Part shown: one piece after another, positions 34,645 through 43,013 of the stretch
Numbering within the stretch: position 1 is the stretch's first letter
Layout: each line of letters starts with the position of its first letter
Origin: Chryseobacterium phocaeense
Lineage (GTDB): Bacteria > Bacteroidota > Bacteroidia > Flavobacteriales > Weeksellaceae
Length of the DNA stretch: 64,000 nt
Direction: 5' to 3'
Assembly: GCF_900169075.1 (NCBI RefSeq)
Contig: NZ_LT827015.1
Span: 310,001-374,000 of the forward strand
Notes under the pieces: model-generated
Seen by the model: only the letters and a program-made list of their open reading frames with translations
Told to the model about the DNA's origin: nothing
The model's database searches: none
Translations under genes and position numbers: made by a program

Positions 34645-35046
34645 TTTTGTTGGACAATGTCAGAACGAAATCTTTGCCCCTGCAATGACGGGGTGCTCAC
34701 TAAACACATTAAGGAATAGCTGAAAATCTTCGATTTTGAAACTTAAATCTAAAGTTTGGGTATAATAATTTTCTTCTCGCGCAGATTGTGCAGATTATAC
34801 AGATTTTATTTTAAAATTCCATACTTACAGATATTGTACCTATGATAAATCTGCTCGATTTGCGTAATCTGCGTGCAAAAAACTGCGGACAGAACGCATT
34901 CGTCATTGCGAATCGTAGTTTCTGAACGATTTTCGCAGAGTTTCAGTCTGATTACAAGGGCAGGGTTCAATTTTATCGGAGATAAAATCCTTGCGCCTTA
35001 AAACAACAAAACAAGAAAAAAACTCGTGTCTTTGCGATTTCCAACA
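34645..35046. repeat. Composite intergenic repeat region (copy C and nested elements)
   Basis: This 418-base gap has no gene. 34708-34765 matches, inverted, one half of the 180-bp repeat (ATTAAGGAATAGCTGAAAAT is shared with copy B in reverse complement). 34968-35046 matches its other half, ending GTCTTTGCGATTTCCAAC. Between them lies a CGCAGATTGTGCAGATTATAC-type element (about 34775-34890), so the 180-bp repeat appears split by insertion of the other family. Confidence 0.6.
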
Positions 35047-35061
35047 AAATAAATTTGAAAT

Positions 35062-35427
35062 TTACTTCAAAAGCACGGCAATAATTGCCAATATCGCAGG
35101 CAAAGCCTGAACAAAGAATATTTTTTTCGCAGCAGAAACAGCTCCATAAATTCCTGCAACCGCAACACAGCCCAGGAAAAATAAGGAAACATTGGTTTGC
35201 CATTTCGGATCATCAATAAGGAATGACCAGATCAGTCCTGCCGCAAGGAAACCATTATACAGCCCCTGATTGGCAGCCAGACCTTTTGTGGGTTTAAACA
35301 TTTCAGCCGGTAATGCCGCTTTGAATACCTCTCTCCCTTTGGTTTCCCAGGCGAACATTTCCATCCACAGGATATAGATATGTTCCAGTGCAACAACAGC
35401 AATCAGAATTTTAGCAACGAGTTCCAT
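35062..35427 (-). CDS. DUF1304 family membrane protein
   Basis: 121 residues with four predicted membrane helices (about 3-22, 52-72, 77-97, 100-119). The start LVALEHIYILWMEMFAW-like (VVALEHIYILWMEMFAWET) is the family hallmark. Function unknown. It reads away from the Crp/Fnr gene, with the regulator's promoter in the shared spacer. Confidence 0.85.
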   Translation of the reverse strand: MELVAKILIAVVALEHIYILWMEMFAWETKGREVFKAALPAEMFKPTKGLAANQGLYNGFLAAGLIWSFLIDDPKWQTNVSLFFLGCVAVAGIYGAVSAAKKIFFVQALPAILAIIAVLLK

Positions 35428-35443
35428 GATTTATTATTTTGTC

Positions 35444-35475
35444 ATTGTAAAACTAAAAAAATAAAGTTAAGTTTG
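35444..35475 (+). promoter_or_regulatory. Promoter of the Crp/Fnr-family regulator
   Basis: ATTG (35444-35447), 20 bases, TAAGTTTG (35468-35475), 17 bases before the ATG at 35493. Confidence 0.6.
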
Positions 35476-35492
35476 ATCATTCAATTGAAAAG

Positions 35493-36065
35493 ATGGATAC
35501 TTTCAAAGAACATTTAAATAAGTTTGTTAAGGTTTCGGATGAAGAATATGCTTCAGTACGTTCTTTTTTTAAAGAGATGGAAGTGAAAAAAAAGCAGGAC
35601 CTGATGCTTCACGGCGAAATCTGCAGATCCATGTATTTTGTAATGACAGGCTGTTTGAGAAAGTTTTTTATTAATGAAAAAGGATCAGAACAGACCACTG
35701 AATTTGCCATAGAAAACTGGTGGATTACAGATACCTTCGCGTATGAAAGACAGATTCCGTCCGATTTTTCTATCCAGGCTGTGGAGCGTTCCAGCATCCT
35801 CGTTATTGATCTTCAGCAGCAGGAACTTCTTCTGCAGAAGCATCCCGTGATGGAACGGTATTTCAGAATGATCTACCAAAGAGCTTATGCCGCTTCAGAG
35901 CGGAGAATCCGTTATTTATATGAGATGTCCAGGGAAGAACTGTATGTACATTTCAGTACCTTGTATCCATGGTTTATTCAACGGATTCCACAGTATTTAA
36001 TTGCTTCTTTTCTGAATCTTACCCCGGAATACCTGAGTGAAATCAGGGCAAAATTACGTTCTTAA
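35493..36065 (+). CDS. Crp/Fnr-family transcriptional regulator
   Basis: 190 residues: a cyclic-nucleotide-binding-like beta roll (VKKKQDLMLHGEICRSMYFV, then FVMTGCLRKFF) and a C-terminal helix-turn-helix (IPQYLIASFLNLTPEYLSEIRAKL). The phosphate-binding cassette residues of true Crp are not conserved, and there is no N-terminal cysteine cluster, so it is neither classical Crp nor Fnr; the Bacteroidota group sensing unknown signals fits best. It is probably the local regulator of the DoxX and AhpD-like genes behind it. Confidence 0.85.
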   Translation: MDTFKEHLNKFVKVSDEEYASVRSFFKEMEVKKKQDLMLHGEICRSMYFVMTGCLRKFFINEKGSEQTTEFAIENWWITDTFAYERQIPSDFSIQAVERSSILVIDLQQQELLLQKHPVMERYFRMIYQRAYAASERRIRYLYEMSREELYVHFSTLYPWFIQRIPQYLIASFLNLTPEYLSEIRAKLRS

Positions 36066-36128
36066 ACCAGTTTAAGATTTTTAACGATTATAAGTCGGAA
36101 ATTTGTCATGTAATTAAAAGCCAATATC

Positions 36129-36557
36129 ATGACAGACCAAAATATCAGGTTTCCGCAGCTATTTTTAAGACTTGCCATCGCGGTGACCATGCTTTCAGCA
36201 GTGGCGGACCGATTCGGTTTCTGGGGTGCGAACTCTGCCTGGGGAAACTGGGCCAATTTTGAAGCCTATACAAGAAAACTTACTTTTTTTCTTCCGGAAT
36301 CCATGAGCGTTGTTTCAGCGTATGCGGCAACTTTTTTTGAAATCTTATTTCCTGTAATGCTCCTTTTAGGCTGGAAGACTAAACTGGGAGCATATGGCGC
36401 AGGTTTTCTGCTGTTGATTTTTGCCTTTTCAATGACCTTCGCATTAGGAGTTAAGGCTCCCTTTGACTACTCGGTGTGGGTAGGAAGCGCAGCCGCATTT
36501 TTACTGGCGGTTCAGCCAAAATATTTTTTTAGTATTGATCATTTAACCCATAAATAA
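36129..36557 (+). CDS. DoxX family membrane protein
   Basis: 142 residues with four membrane helices (about 12-30, 55-77, 83-104, 112-132). RFPQLFLRLAIAVTMLSAVADRFGF matches the DoxX start. DoxX-like proteins are found with redox and detoxification systems; enzymatic role is not established. The AhpD-like gene follows after 8 bases. Confidence 0.82.
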   Translation: MTDQNIRFPQLFLRLAIAVTMLSAVADRFGFWGANSAWGNWANFEAYTRKLTFFLPESMSVVSAYAATFFEILFPVMLLLGWKTKLGAYGAGFLLLIFAFSMTFALGVKAPFDYSVWVGSAAAFLLAVQPKYFFSIDHLTHK

Positions 36558-36565
36558 ATAATAGT

Positions 36566-37009
36566 ATGAGCGCAAGATTAGATATTGCCAAAGTAGATTC
36601 AGCAGCTTACAAAGCTATGCTTGGACTGGAAGGATACCTTCAGACCATTTCTTTAAACCACATTCAGAAGGAATTAATTAAGCTCAGAGCTTCACAGATC
36701 AACAAATGTGCTTACTGCCTGGATATGCACAGCAAAGATGCCATTAAATACGGAGAAAGTATGCAGAGAATTTTCATCCTTGACGGGTGGAGAGAAGCGA
36801 AAGATCTTTTCACGGAGGAAGAACAGGTTCTGCTGGCCATGACGGAAGAAATTACGCTGATCAGCGATAAGGGACTTACAGAAGAAACATTTCAGAAGGC
36901 AAAGCAATATTTTGATGATGCTGCGATCTCCCAGATCATTATGGCTATTGTAACCATCAATGCGTGGAACAGAATTGCCATAAGTACTCATCTGGAAGTT
37001 CCAAGATAG
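36566..37009 (+). CDS. Carboxymuconolactone decarboxylase / AhpD-like protein
   Basis: 147 residues with the peroxidase-type redox motif INKCAYCLDMHSKDAIKYGE (CxxC and histidine), as in AhpD and related alkylhydroperoxidases. It is likely an antioxidant protein that uses the CxxC to reduce peroxides or thioredoxin-like partners. Follows DoxX by 8 bases and is in the unit behind the Crp/Fnr regulator; a hairpin lies downstream. Confidence 0.88.
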   Translation: MSARLDIAKVDSAAYKAMLGLEGYLQTISLNHIQKELIKLRASQINKCAYCLDMHSKDAIKYGESMQRIFILDGWREAKDLFTEEEQVLLAMTEEITLISDKGLTEETFQKAKQYFDDAAISQIIMAIVTINAWNRIAISTHLEVPR

Positions 37010-37036
37010 TTTTTTGTTTAGAACGTTATTAACGGG

Positions 37037-37063
37037 AAGAGCCTTCATTTTTTTTGAAGACTC
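37037..37063. terminator. Terminator between AhpD-like and cyclase genes
   Basis: AAGAGCCTTCA / TGAAGACTCTT stem (one mismatch) with a T-rich loop and T-run, between convergent genes; can serve both. Confidence 0.7.
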
Positions 37064-37084
37064 TTTTTTGTAATGCTGAATATT

Positions 37085-38056
37085 TTAGTAAATAGCAACA
37101 GGATTGATGTTCACCTGTGTAGATCCGGTATACAAAGGCTGTCCCAGGACAAATAAAAACTCCCAGATCTTTTTCTTTACCAGTGCTCGGCTGTCGATCA
37201 GTTCAAGATTATAAATTCCTTTTTTGGCCAGCATAAACTGGTTGATAGGAAATCCTTCCTTAGATTTCGGATTAGGATATACTTCTGATGCCCAGGTATC
37301 ACCTCCGAACGCAACAATTCCCTGCTCAGCAAGCCATTGTGCCGCTTCCATCCCGATTCCGGGTTCTGTTTCCAGGAATTTCTGATTGTCTTTCCCAATC
37401 AGTTCCAGCCATCCGGTATTGAACAGAACAACATCTCCCTTTCTAAGCGTGATTCCCTGTTTCTTTAAAACGACTTTGATATCCGCTGTCGTAAATTCTG
37501 TACCTCCCGGAACAACAGGTTTTCCATAGTGAGCAGTCATATCCAGAACCACACCGCGGGTAACAAACGGAGGAACTTTCTCAATCCCTAATTTCTTTAC
37601 ACCTTCCACGGTTACAAAATCAACGGCTTTATTTCCGTTGTAGTAAGTATTGTCAATTCCGATATGGCCTATGCCGTTCAGCTGGGTTCCTACTCCGGTC
37701 CATCCGTTGACAAGCTCATCATTGAATGTGAATTTATTCGGTCCAAGGCTTTTTCCTCCCTGCTCACCGGGCTGGATATTATACAGATTAAAACTTCTGT
37801 GTCTGAAAGCGGGAAGGTTTTTATCGATGGCCACAGCTAAGGGAATGGTTTTTCCCTGTTTTACTAATCCTATGGCTTGCTTTACCACTTCCGGAGTCAG
37901 CAGATTGGCGGCTCCTATTTCGTCATGGGCTCCGTATGCAGAAGGATACCAGGATGTATCGTCAGGGTTGATGCTCAGGTTTTGTGCCTTTAAGGAAAGG
38001 TTGTTGAAGGTCAATAGAATAACCAACCCGAACATTCTGATCAGATTATTTTTCAT
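37085..38056 (-). CDS. Exported cyclase-family protein (kynurenine formamidase-like)
   Basis: 323 residues with a signal peptide (MKNNLIRMFGLVILLTFNNLSLKAQ). The cyclase family (PF04199) uses metal to hydrolyse amides or lactones; the metal motif of the family (HxGTHxDxP) is seen here in a variant form, GVGTQLNGIGHIGID, as in the larger subgroup with this alternative signature. GDVVLFNTGW and the FGGDTWASEVYPN region are also typical. Substrate unknown. It lies 66 bases downstream of the aldo/keto reductase on the same strand. Confidence 0.85.
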   Translation of the reverse strand: MKNNLIRMFGLVILLTFNNLSLKAQNLSINPDDTSWYPSAYGAHDEIGAANLLTPEVVKQAIGLVKQGKTIPLAVAIDKNLPAFRHRSFNLYNIQPGEQGGKSLGPNKFTFNDELVNGWTGVGTQLNGIGHIGIDNTYYNGNKAVDFVTVEGVKKLGIEKVPPFVTRGVVLDMTAHYGKPVVPGGTEFTTADIKVVLKKQGITLRKGDVVLFNTGWLELIGKDNQKFLETEPGIGMEAAQWLAEQGIVAFGGDTWASEVYPNPKSKEGFPINQFMLAKKGIYNLELIDSRALVKKKIWEFLFVLGQPLYTGSTQVNINPVAIY

Positions 38057-38122
38057 TTTTATGAGGTTAAAAGAGAAAATCAGTAAACGGTTTATCGTAA
38101 ACAGCTTACTGATGATATGATA

Positions 38123-39106
38123 TTAAATTTCGCTGAGTGCTGTATTGATGAAATTCAGCTCGTCCTGAGAAAGTTCAATGGACATGGCCTGAGCGTTTTC
38201 TATAGCCTGCTGCGCATTTCTGGCTCCCGCTAAAACTACTGTAATGGCTGGCTGTAAGGTAGTCCAGCGTAATACCAGTTGTGAAAGTGTAGCTCCTTTT
38301 TCTTTTGCAACAGGTTCTATTTTTTCAAGGAAAGATTTTACTTTATGTAGATCAAACTGTGAGAAATAGCCGTTTCTGTGGTCATTATCTTTCAGCTTAT
38401 TGTCCTTGAAGTATTTTCCGGTGAGAAGCCCTCTTTCCATTGGGCTGTACACAATAATTCCTGAATTGTTTTCCAAAGAATAAGGGACAAGATCATTTTC
38501 AATAGCTCTGTTCAGCATACTGTACGCCACCTGGTTGCTGGCCAGATGGAGGGTTCTGTTACCTTCCTGCATTTGCGGAACCGAATAATTACTGACTCCG
38601 GCTGCAAGGATTTTTCCCTGCTGGATAAGGACTTCCATGGCTTCCATTGTTTCGCAGATCGGTGTTGTGCTGTCCGGCCAGTGAAGCTGCAAAAGATCAA
38701 TATAATCTGTTCCCAGTCTTTTCAGGCTTTCTTCCACTTCCTTGATGACATTGGCTTTTGAAGCATATTTGTAAACAGGAAGAATTTTTCCTTCATCTTC
38801 AGCATCAAAAAAGAATTCGCCTTTTCCATTGTTGCTGCCGTCCCAAACGAGCCCGAACTTCGTCAGTAACTGGATTTTTGAACGGTCTTTTCCTTTAATG
38901 GCTTCGCCGATCATTTCTTCGCTGAGCCCGAAACCGTAAAAAGGTGCCGTGTCAATAGAAGTTACGCCGTGATCCAAAGAAGCGTGAATTGAATTGATGG
39001 AATCCTGTTTCTCATTTCCGCCCCACATATTCCCGCCGATAGCAAAGGCTCCGTGGGTAATTGCAGACAGTTCCAGTTCCGTATTTCCTAATTTTCTGTA
39101 TTCCAT
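38123..39106 (-). CDS. Aldo/keto reductase
   Basis: 327-residue NADPH-dependent TIM-barrel oxidoreductase. Catalytic tetrad is present: D in SIDTAPFYGFG with Y in the same motif, K in LLTKFG, and H in LLQLHWPD. The end PMERGLLTGKYF and GATLSQLVLRWT are normal. Substrate not apparent. It is followed by the cyclase gene and forms a probable two-gene unit. Confidence 0.93.
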   Translation of the reverse strand: MEYRKLGNTELELSAITHGAFAIGGNMWGGNEKQDSINSIHASLDHGVTSIDTAPFYGFGLSEEMIGEAIKGKDRSKIQLLTKFGLVWDGSNNGKGEFFFDAEDEGKILPVYKYASKANVIKEVEESLKRLGTDYIDLLQLHWPDSTTPICETMEAMEVLIQQGKILAAGVSNYSVPQMQEGNRTLHLASNQVAYSMLNRAIENDLVPYSLENNSGIIVYSPMERGLLTGKYFKDNKLKDNDHRNGYFSQFDLHKVKSFLEKIEPVAKEKGATLSQLVLRWTTLQPAITVVLAGARNAQQAIENAQAMSIELSQDELNFINTALSEI

Positions 39107-39344
39107 TTTTTTGTTTTGAATTGAATGTTGATGTAAATTTTAAGTGATTTAGATAATAGCTTTAAAGTATTAAGGTTTTTAAGGAGGTAAGAATGGTTTA
39201 GAAAAAAACTATAGATTTTGTATCAGTAACAAAGCTTAAGGCAACGCTAAACTTAATATTCTTAACAACTTAAACTGTTCTTAATGGTTAAGAAAATATT
39301 TAATAAGCTTTACATAAGTGTAAATATTCAAAGTTTTTAGTTTT

Positions 39345-39489
39345 ATTTTCCCACAGATGGCGCAGATTTTCACAGATGTATTGCATAAAAATCTTTGATT
39401 TTTTAAAAACTTAAGTGAGCTTCTACGCATTCTGATATTAAACTTTCAAATCACTAAAGTGTTAAAATTTTTACACCTTTTGTGGTTAA
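39345..39489. repeat. MITE-like element with GxxExxY-type end
   Basis: In the gene-free 388 bases behind the DJ-1-like gene, 39345-39384 resembles the CACAGATGGCGCAGAT family. 39385-39489 (ATAAAAATCTTTGATTTTTT through CTTTTGTGGTTAA) aligns, inverted, to 46745-46865. The end CTTTTGTGGTTAA is 13 bases of the inverted repeat flanking the GxxExxY gene. Confidence 0.6.
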
Positions 39490-39494
39490 AAAAA

Positions 39495-40247
39495 TTATTT
39501 GCTAAGTTCCTTTAAAATAGCTTCCCCCACACTTTTCGCAGACTGAGGATTCTGCCCGGTGATCACTCTTTGATCTGTCACCACGTGGTTCTGCCACAAT
39601 CCTGATTTTTCAAATTTTGCGCCTCTTTCCTTCAGTTTTTCTTCCAGAAGAAACGGAACTACGTTGGTCAGTTTCACCTCGGCTTCTTCCTCATTAGTGA
39701 AGGCGTTGATCTTTTTGCCATCTACCAGATATTTTCCATTGCTGAGTTTAATATTGACAAGACCAGCAGGGCCGTGGCAAACGCCAGCTACAATGCCATT
39801 GTTTTCATAGATTTTCGAGGCTATCGCGGCCAGTTCCGTATTATCGGCAAAATCCCACATCGCTCCGTGGCCTCCTGCATAGAATATCGTACCGTAATCG
39901 TTTGGATTCACCTGGGAAGGCTGTAAGGAATGGTCAATTTTATTTTTGTATTCCTTGTTTTCCCAGAATTCTTTGTTTACGGGATCCTTTAAATCAAATC
40001 CGTCTACAGGAGGAGTTCCGCCTTTCGGGCTTACAAAATCTATTTCATAACCTGCTTTGTGAAGAACTTCCCATGGATGGGAAACTTCGCCCAGATAATA
40101 TCCGGTATCTTCTCCGGTGTTTCCTTTTTTGTCATGACTGGTTACGACAAATAAAATTTTCTTTTTCATATTTTTAGATTTTTGGTGTTGTGCATGGATA
40201 AATCCTATACTGAATAGGGTTAACAATAGAAATGCTAGTTTTTTCAT
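39495..40247 (-). CDS. DJ-1/PfpI-type glutamine amidotransferase-like protein, exported
   Basis: Start at 40247 gives a signal peptide (MKKLAFLLLTLFSIGFIHAQ); longer frames are not credible because they overlap the upstream gene, and a second start at residue 27 (MKKKILFVVTSHD) could yield a cytoplasmic form. 250 residues with the nucleophile elbow GVCHGPAGL (Cys) and YAGGHGAMWDF. Family members include glyoxalase III/Hsp31 and PfpI types; a role against aldehydes is likely. It is the last gene of the MdaB operon, starting one base after its neighbour's stop. Confidence 0.85.
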   Translation of the reverse strand: MKKLAFLLLTLFSIGFIHAQHQKSKNMKKKILFVVTSHDKKGNTGEDTGYYLGEVSHPWEVLHKAGYEIDFVSPKGGTPPVDGFDLKDPVNKEFWENKEYKNKIDHSLQPSQVNPNDYGTIFYAGGHGAMWDFADNTELAAIASKIYENNGIVAGVCHGPAGLVNIKLSNGKYLVDGKKINAFTNEEEAEVKLTNVVPFLLEEKLKERGAKFEKSGLWQNHVVTDQRVITGQNPQSAKSVGEAILKELSK

Positions 40248-40248
40248 A

Positions 40249-40536
40249 TCAAAGAATGTGAGTGGTATAAATTTGTGGCTGTTCCTGTAATTTTTCATCA
40301 ATAATCGCTCCGAAAGCCTGAATGTATGGCTGCTGATTATGCTGTGCCAGTCCTTCTTCGCTTGCCCAGATCTCATAGAAAATGAATTGATTTTTATCTT
40401 CAATTCCCTGATGAAGGCTGTAAAGTTCACAAGCTTCCTCTTTTCTGGTTTCCTGTACCATATTCTGAAGAATTTCCAGTACTTCCTTTTGATGTTCCTC
40501 TTTTGCTTTTATAACTGCTGTAAGATAGATTTTCAT
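40249..40536 (-). CDS. Putative quinol monooxygenase (ABM domain, YgiN-like)
   Basis: 95-residue ferredoxin-like ABM-fold protein: MKIYLTAVIKAKEEHQKEVL, QNMVQETRKEEACELYSLH, FYEIWASEEGLAQHNQQPYI. In E. coli ygiN sits with mdaB and oxidises quinol formed by MdaB. Here it is two bases after the SDR gene, in an operon with the MdaB homologue, which supports this function. Confidence 0.87.
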   Translation of the reverse strand: MKIYLTAVIKAKEEHQKEVLEILQNMVQETRKEEACELYSLHQGIEDKNQFIFYEIWASEEGLAQHNQQPYIQAFGAIIDEKLQEQPQIYTTHIL

Positions 40537-40538
40537 AA

Positions 40539-41423
40539 CTAAATAAAATTTTCAATTGATTGATATTGTGGTTTCCAGCCTAATTCTGTTCGTGCTTTAT
40601 CAGCATTGCATAAGCTGTTGGATGCAAATCCGAAATATCCGCCTGCAGCACCAAAGGTGAGAACTGCTTCCTGCACACTGACGGACTGCGCCGGTTGTAA
40701 TTGATATTGTCTGCTTATATTTTCTGCCAGATTTCTGATGGTGGAAGAACCGTTTTCTGCATAATAAAGAGAGCCCGGTTTTGCTTTTTCCAGCGCGAGA
40801 ACATACAGGTCTGCCAGGTCTTCAATATGAAGATTCGACCATATATTTTCACCTTTTCCGAAATACACCCCAAATCCCTTTTCTTTTGAGAAGTTGATTA
40901 ATGCCGGAAGCTGAATACTGTCTTTTTTCAATCCCAGACCTTCTCCATACACCATGGTCGGGACAATCACGATGCTTCTGATGTCTTTTTTGGCGGACTG
41001 AAGTACATAATCATTGATCAGTACTCTGGAAGCCATTTCCAGTCTTGGATTTAAAGGAATATCTTCTGTGTAGACAAATCCGTTTTTTTCTCCGTTTTCT
41101 TTTCCTCCGAAAATAGCGGAACCCGAAGTGAAAATAAATGTTTTACCGCTTCCTTCCAGTAAATTGATAAAACTGTCGACAGTATAGGCATCATCGGCAG
41201 AATCAGCTGTGTGGATAACGGCATCAGTCCGGGAGATGGCAGCCTTCAAAACTGTTTGGTCATGCACATGGCCTATAATGGGTTCGATGCCTGCCTGTCT
41301 CAGTTTTTCTGCGGCCTCTTCATTGCGGACAAGGCCCGATACCGTGTAGTTTTTCTCTAAAAGCTTTTGCGCAACACTACCCCCGATGTAACCGGTAACT
41401 CCTGTTATAAATACTTTTTTCAT
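40539..41423 (-). CDS. NAD(P)-dependent epimerase/dehydratase-like SDR
   Basis: 294-residue extended-SDR with GVTGYIGGSVAQKLLE as the nucleotide-binding loop. Substrate-side motifs are variable; YGEGLGL and SNLHIEDLADLYVLALE are typical. The classical YxxxK is not clear. It overlaps the MdaB gene by one base (TAATG), so is translationally coupled. Function could be reduction or epimerisation of a small carbonyl compound. Confidence 0.85.
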   Translation of the reverse strand: MKKVFITGVTGYIGGSVAQKLLEKNYTVSGLVRNEEAAEKLRQAGIEPIIGHVHDQTVLKAAISRTDAVIHTADSADDAYTVDSFINLLEGSGKTFIFTSGSAIFGGKENGEKNGFVYTEDIPLNPRLEMASRVLINDYVLQSAKKDIRSIVIVPTMVYGEGLGLKKDSIQLPALINFSKEKGFGVYFGKGENIWSNLHIEDLADLYVLALEKAKPGSLYYAENGSSTIRNLAENISRQYQLQPAQSVSVQEAVLTFGAAGGYFGFASNSLCNADKARTELGWKPQYQSIENFI

Positions 41424-42037
41424 TAGACCAGCTGAGGTTTAAGTTCTTTCTCGAAAACCTGTTCAAGGTGTTTTCGGTACAGTTTCATATCACGCTCGAT
41501 ATCGGCGTTTTTCTCTACGTCATGGAAGTGGAAACTCTCCATTTTTTCCAGGGAAACAAAAGCATTCATTCTATGGAAACCAAATAACGGTCCATGATCC
41601 ACACTGGTTTCATTGAAAAATTCTCCGGGAAGCGTGAAGGCTGTTTTGGGAGCATTCCAGCTGGTGGTGACCATGTATTTTCTTCCGCCCAGCATGCCAC
41701 CTGTACCATAATTGATTTCAGGATTTTCTGCATTTCTTCCGTCACTCATATAAATTCCTTTGGCGTGTCCTGCAGTGAAAACTTCGTCGATATATTTTTT
41801 CAGGCCATTCGGAAGCTGGAACCACCAGATCGGGGTATGGTAAATAATATAATCCGCCCAAACAAATTTCTTTACTTCTTCATCTTTATCATAGCCATCT
41901 GAAACCTGGGTTGTTTTTATTTCTACATTCCCGAAATTCTTAAGAACTTCCAATGTGTTTTCTGCGATGGTGTCATTATATTTTCCTCCGGAATGTCCGA
42001 AATTCTGTCCTCCGTTGATGAGCAATACTTTTTTCAT
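41423..42037 (-). CDS. mdaB: NAD(P)H-dependent quinone reductase, MdaB-like
   Basis: 204-residue flavodoxin-fold FAD enzyme: LLINGGQNFGHSGGKYNDTI, IIYHTPIWWFQLPNGLKKYIDEVF, and MVTTSWNAPKTAF match MdaB (modulator of drug activity B), a two-electron quinone reductase. It heads a four-gene operon with SDR, quinol monooxygenase and DJ-1. Together these suggest control of quinone/carbonyl stress. A TAACTTTG -7 box lies upstream (42071-42064), 27 bases from the start, with no clear partner box. Confidence 0.9.
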   Translation of the reverse strand: MKKVLLINGGQNFGHSGGKYNDTIAENTLEVLKNFGNVEIKTTQVSDGYDKDEEVKKFVWADYIIYHTPIWWFQLPNGLKKYIDEVFTAGHAKGIYMSDGRNAENPEINYGTGGMLGGRKYMVTTSWNAPKTAFTLPGEFFNETSVDHGPLFGFHRMNAFVSLEKMESFHFHDVEKNADIERDMKLYRKHLEQVFEKELKPQLV

Positions 42038-42225
42038 TTGATGATTGTTTAAATTTTATGATGCAAAGTTACAAGGAGGGGTTGTATAATAAAAATAGGA
42101 TGAATTATAGCTAAGTATTAGAATAATGATAGTTTAAATTTGTCTTTTATGTGAAATGTCATATGCTGAACTCATGTCATTGTTCGTGCTCTCTTGTAAA
42201 TTTGTTTATGGATAATGGAACAGAT

Positions 42226-42972
42226 ATGGTAAAAATTGCGGTTTTCAGTGATGTGCATGGGAATCTTCCGGCGCTTGAGGCAGTGTTGAATGATATTCAA
42301 AAAAGAGGAATACAGCAGAAGTTCTGTCTGGGAGATCTTGTAGATTTTGCGCCGTGGGGAAATGAAGTGATTGAAAAAATAAGAGATCTGAATATCCCCT
42401 GCCTGATGGGAAACCACGATGAAAGAATAGCTTTTAATATTCCTGTAATTCCTTTATCTAAGCATTCTGAAGAAGAAACGGAAGCAAGATTCGTAGCGAT
42501 TGATCATTCCAAAAAGAATATTACAGAGACGAATAAAAAATTTTTGTCAGAGCTTCCATTTCATTTAAAATTAAACTATAAAATAGGCAGGAAGCGCTGG
42601 AATATCCAACTGGTTCATTCGAGTTTGTCGAGTAATGATACCTATCTTTACGAATCAGAGGATGATGGGGTTTTTGCTGATATGCTGAAAGAATCCCGGT
42701 CTGATATCATTGTGATGGGACACACTCATTTATCATTTAAAAAATATCTTAAAACTATGGGCTGGGCGGTGAATTGCGGTTCCGTGGGCCGTTCCAAAGA
42801 AGATAACCGGCTTGCTTCATATCTGATCCTCACAATGAATGAAGAGCAGATTTTTCCTGAAATTGTTCAGATTGCTTATCCGATTGAAGAAACAGCTCTC
42901 GCAATCGAAGAAAGCGCAATTCCGGATTATTATGCAGCTTTTCTGAGGAATGAAAATACATCAGTATTATAA
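42226..42972 (+). CDS. Metallophosphoesterase family protein
   Basis: Start at 42226 (MVKIAVFSDVHGNLPALEAV) puts the first metal motif DVHGN at the N-terminus, as is normal; upstream in-frame ATGs at 42208 and 42151 are less likely. The rest shows GDLVDFAP, MGNHDER, LVHSS, and MGHTHL with NCGSVGRSK: the YfcE/ApaH-like class. Substrate could be diadenosine polyphosphate or other phosphoesters. 248 residues. A TAAATTTG box at 42197-42204 is a possible -7 element. Confidence 0.9.
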   Translation: MVKIAVFSDVHGNLPALEAVLNDIQKRGIQQKFCLGDLVDFAPWGNEVIEKIRDLNIPCLMGNHDERIAFNIPVIPLSKHSEEETEARFVAIDHSKKNITETNKKFLSELPFHLKLNYKIGRKRWNIQLVHSSLSSNDTYLYESEDDGVFADMLKESRSDIIVMGHTHLSFKKYLKTMGWAVNCGSVGRSKEDNRLASYLILTMNEEQIFPEIVQIAYPIEETALAIEESAIPDYYAAFLRNENTSVL

Positions 42973-43013
42973 TTATTTTGTAATTTTGTATCAGAATATT
43001 TATAATTAAAGTT

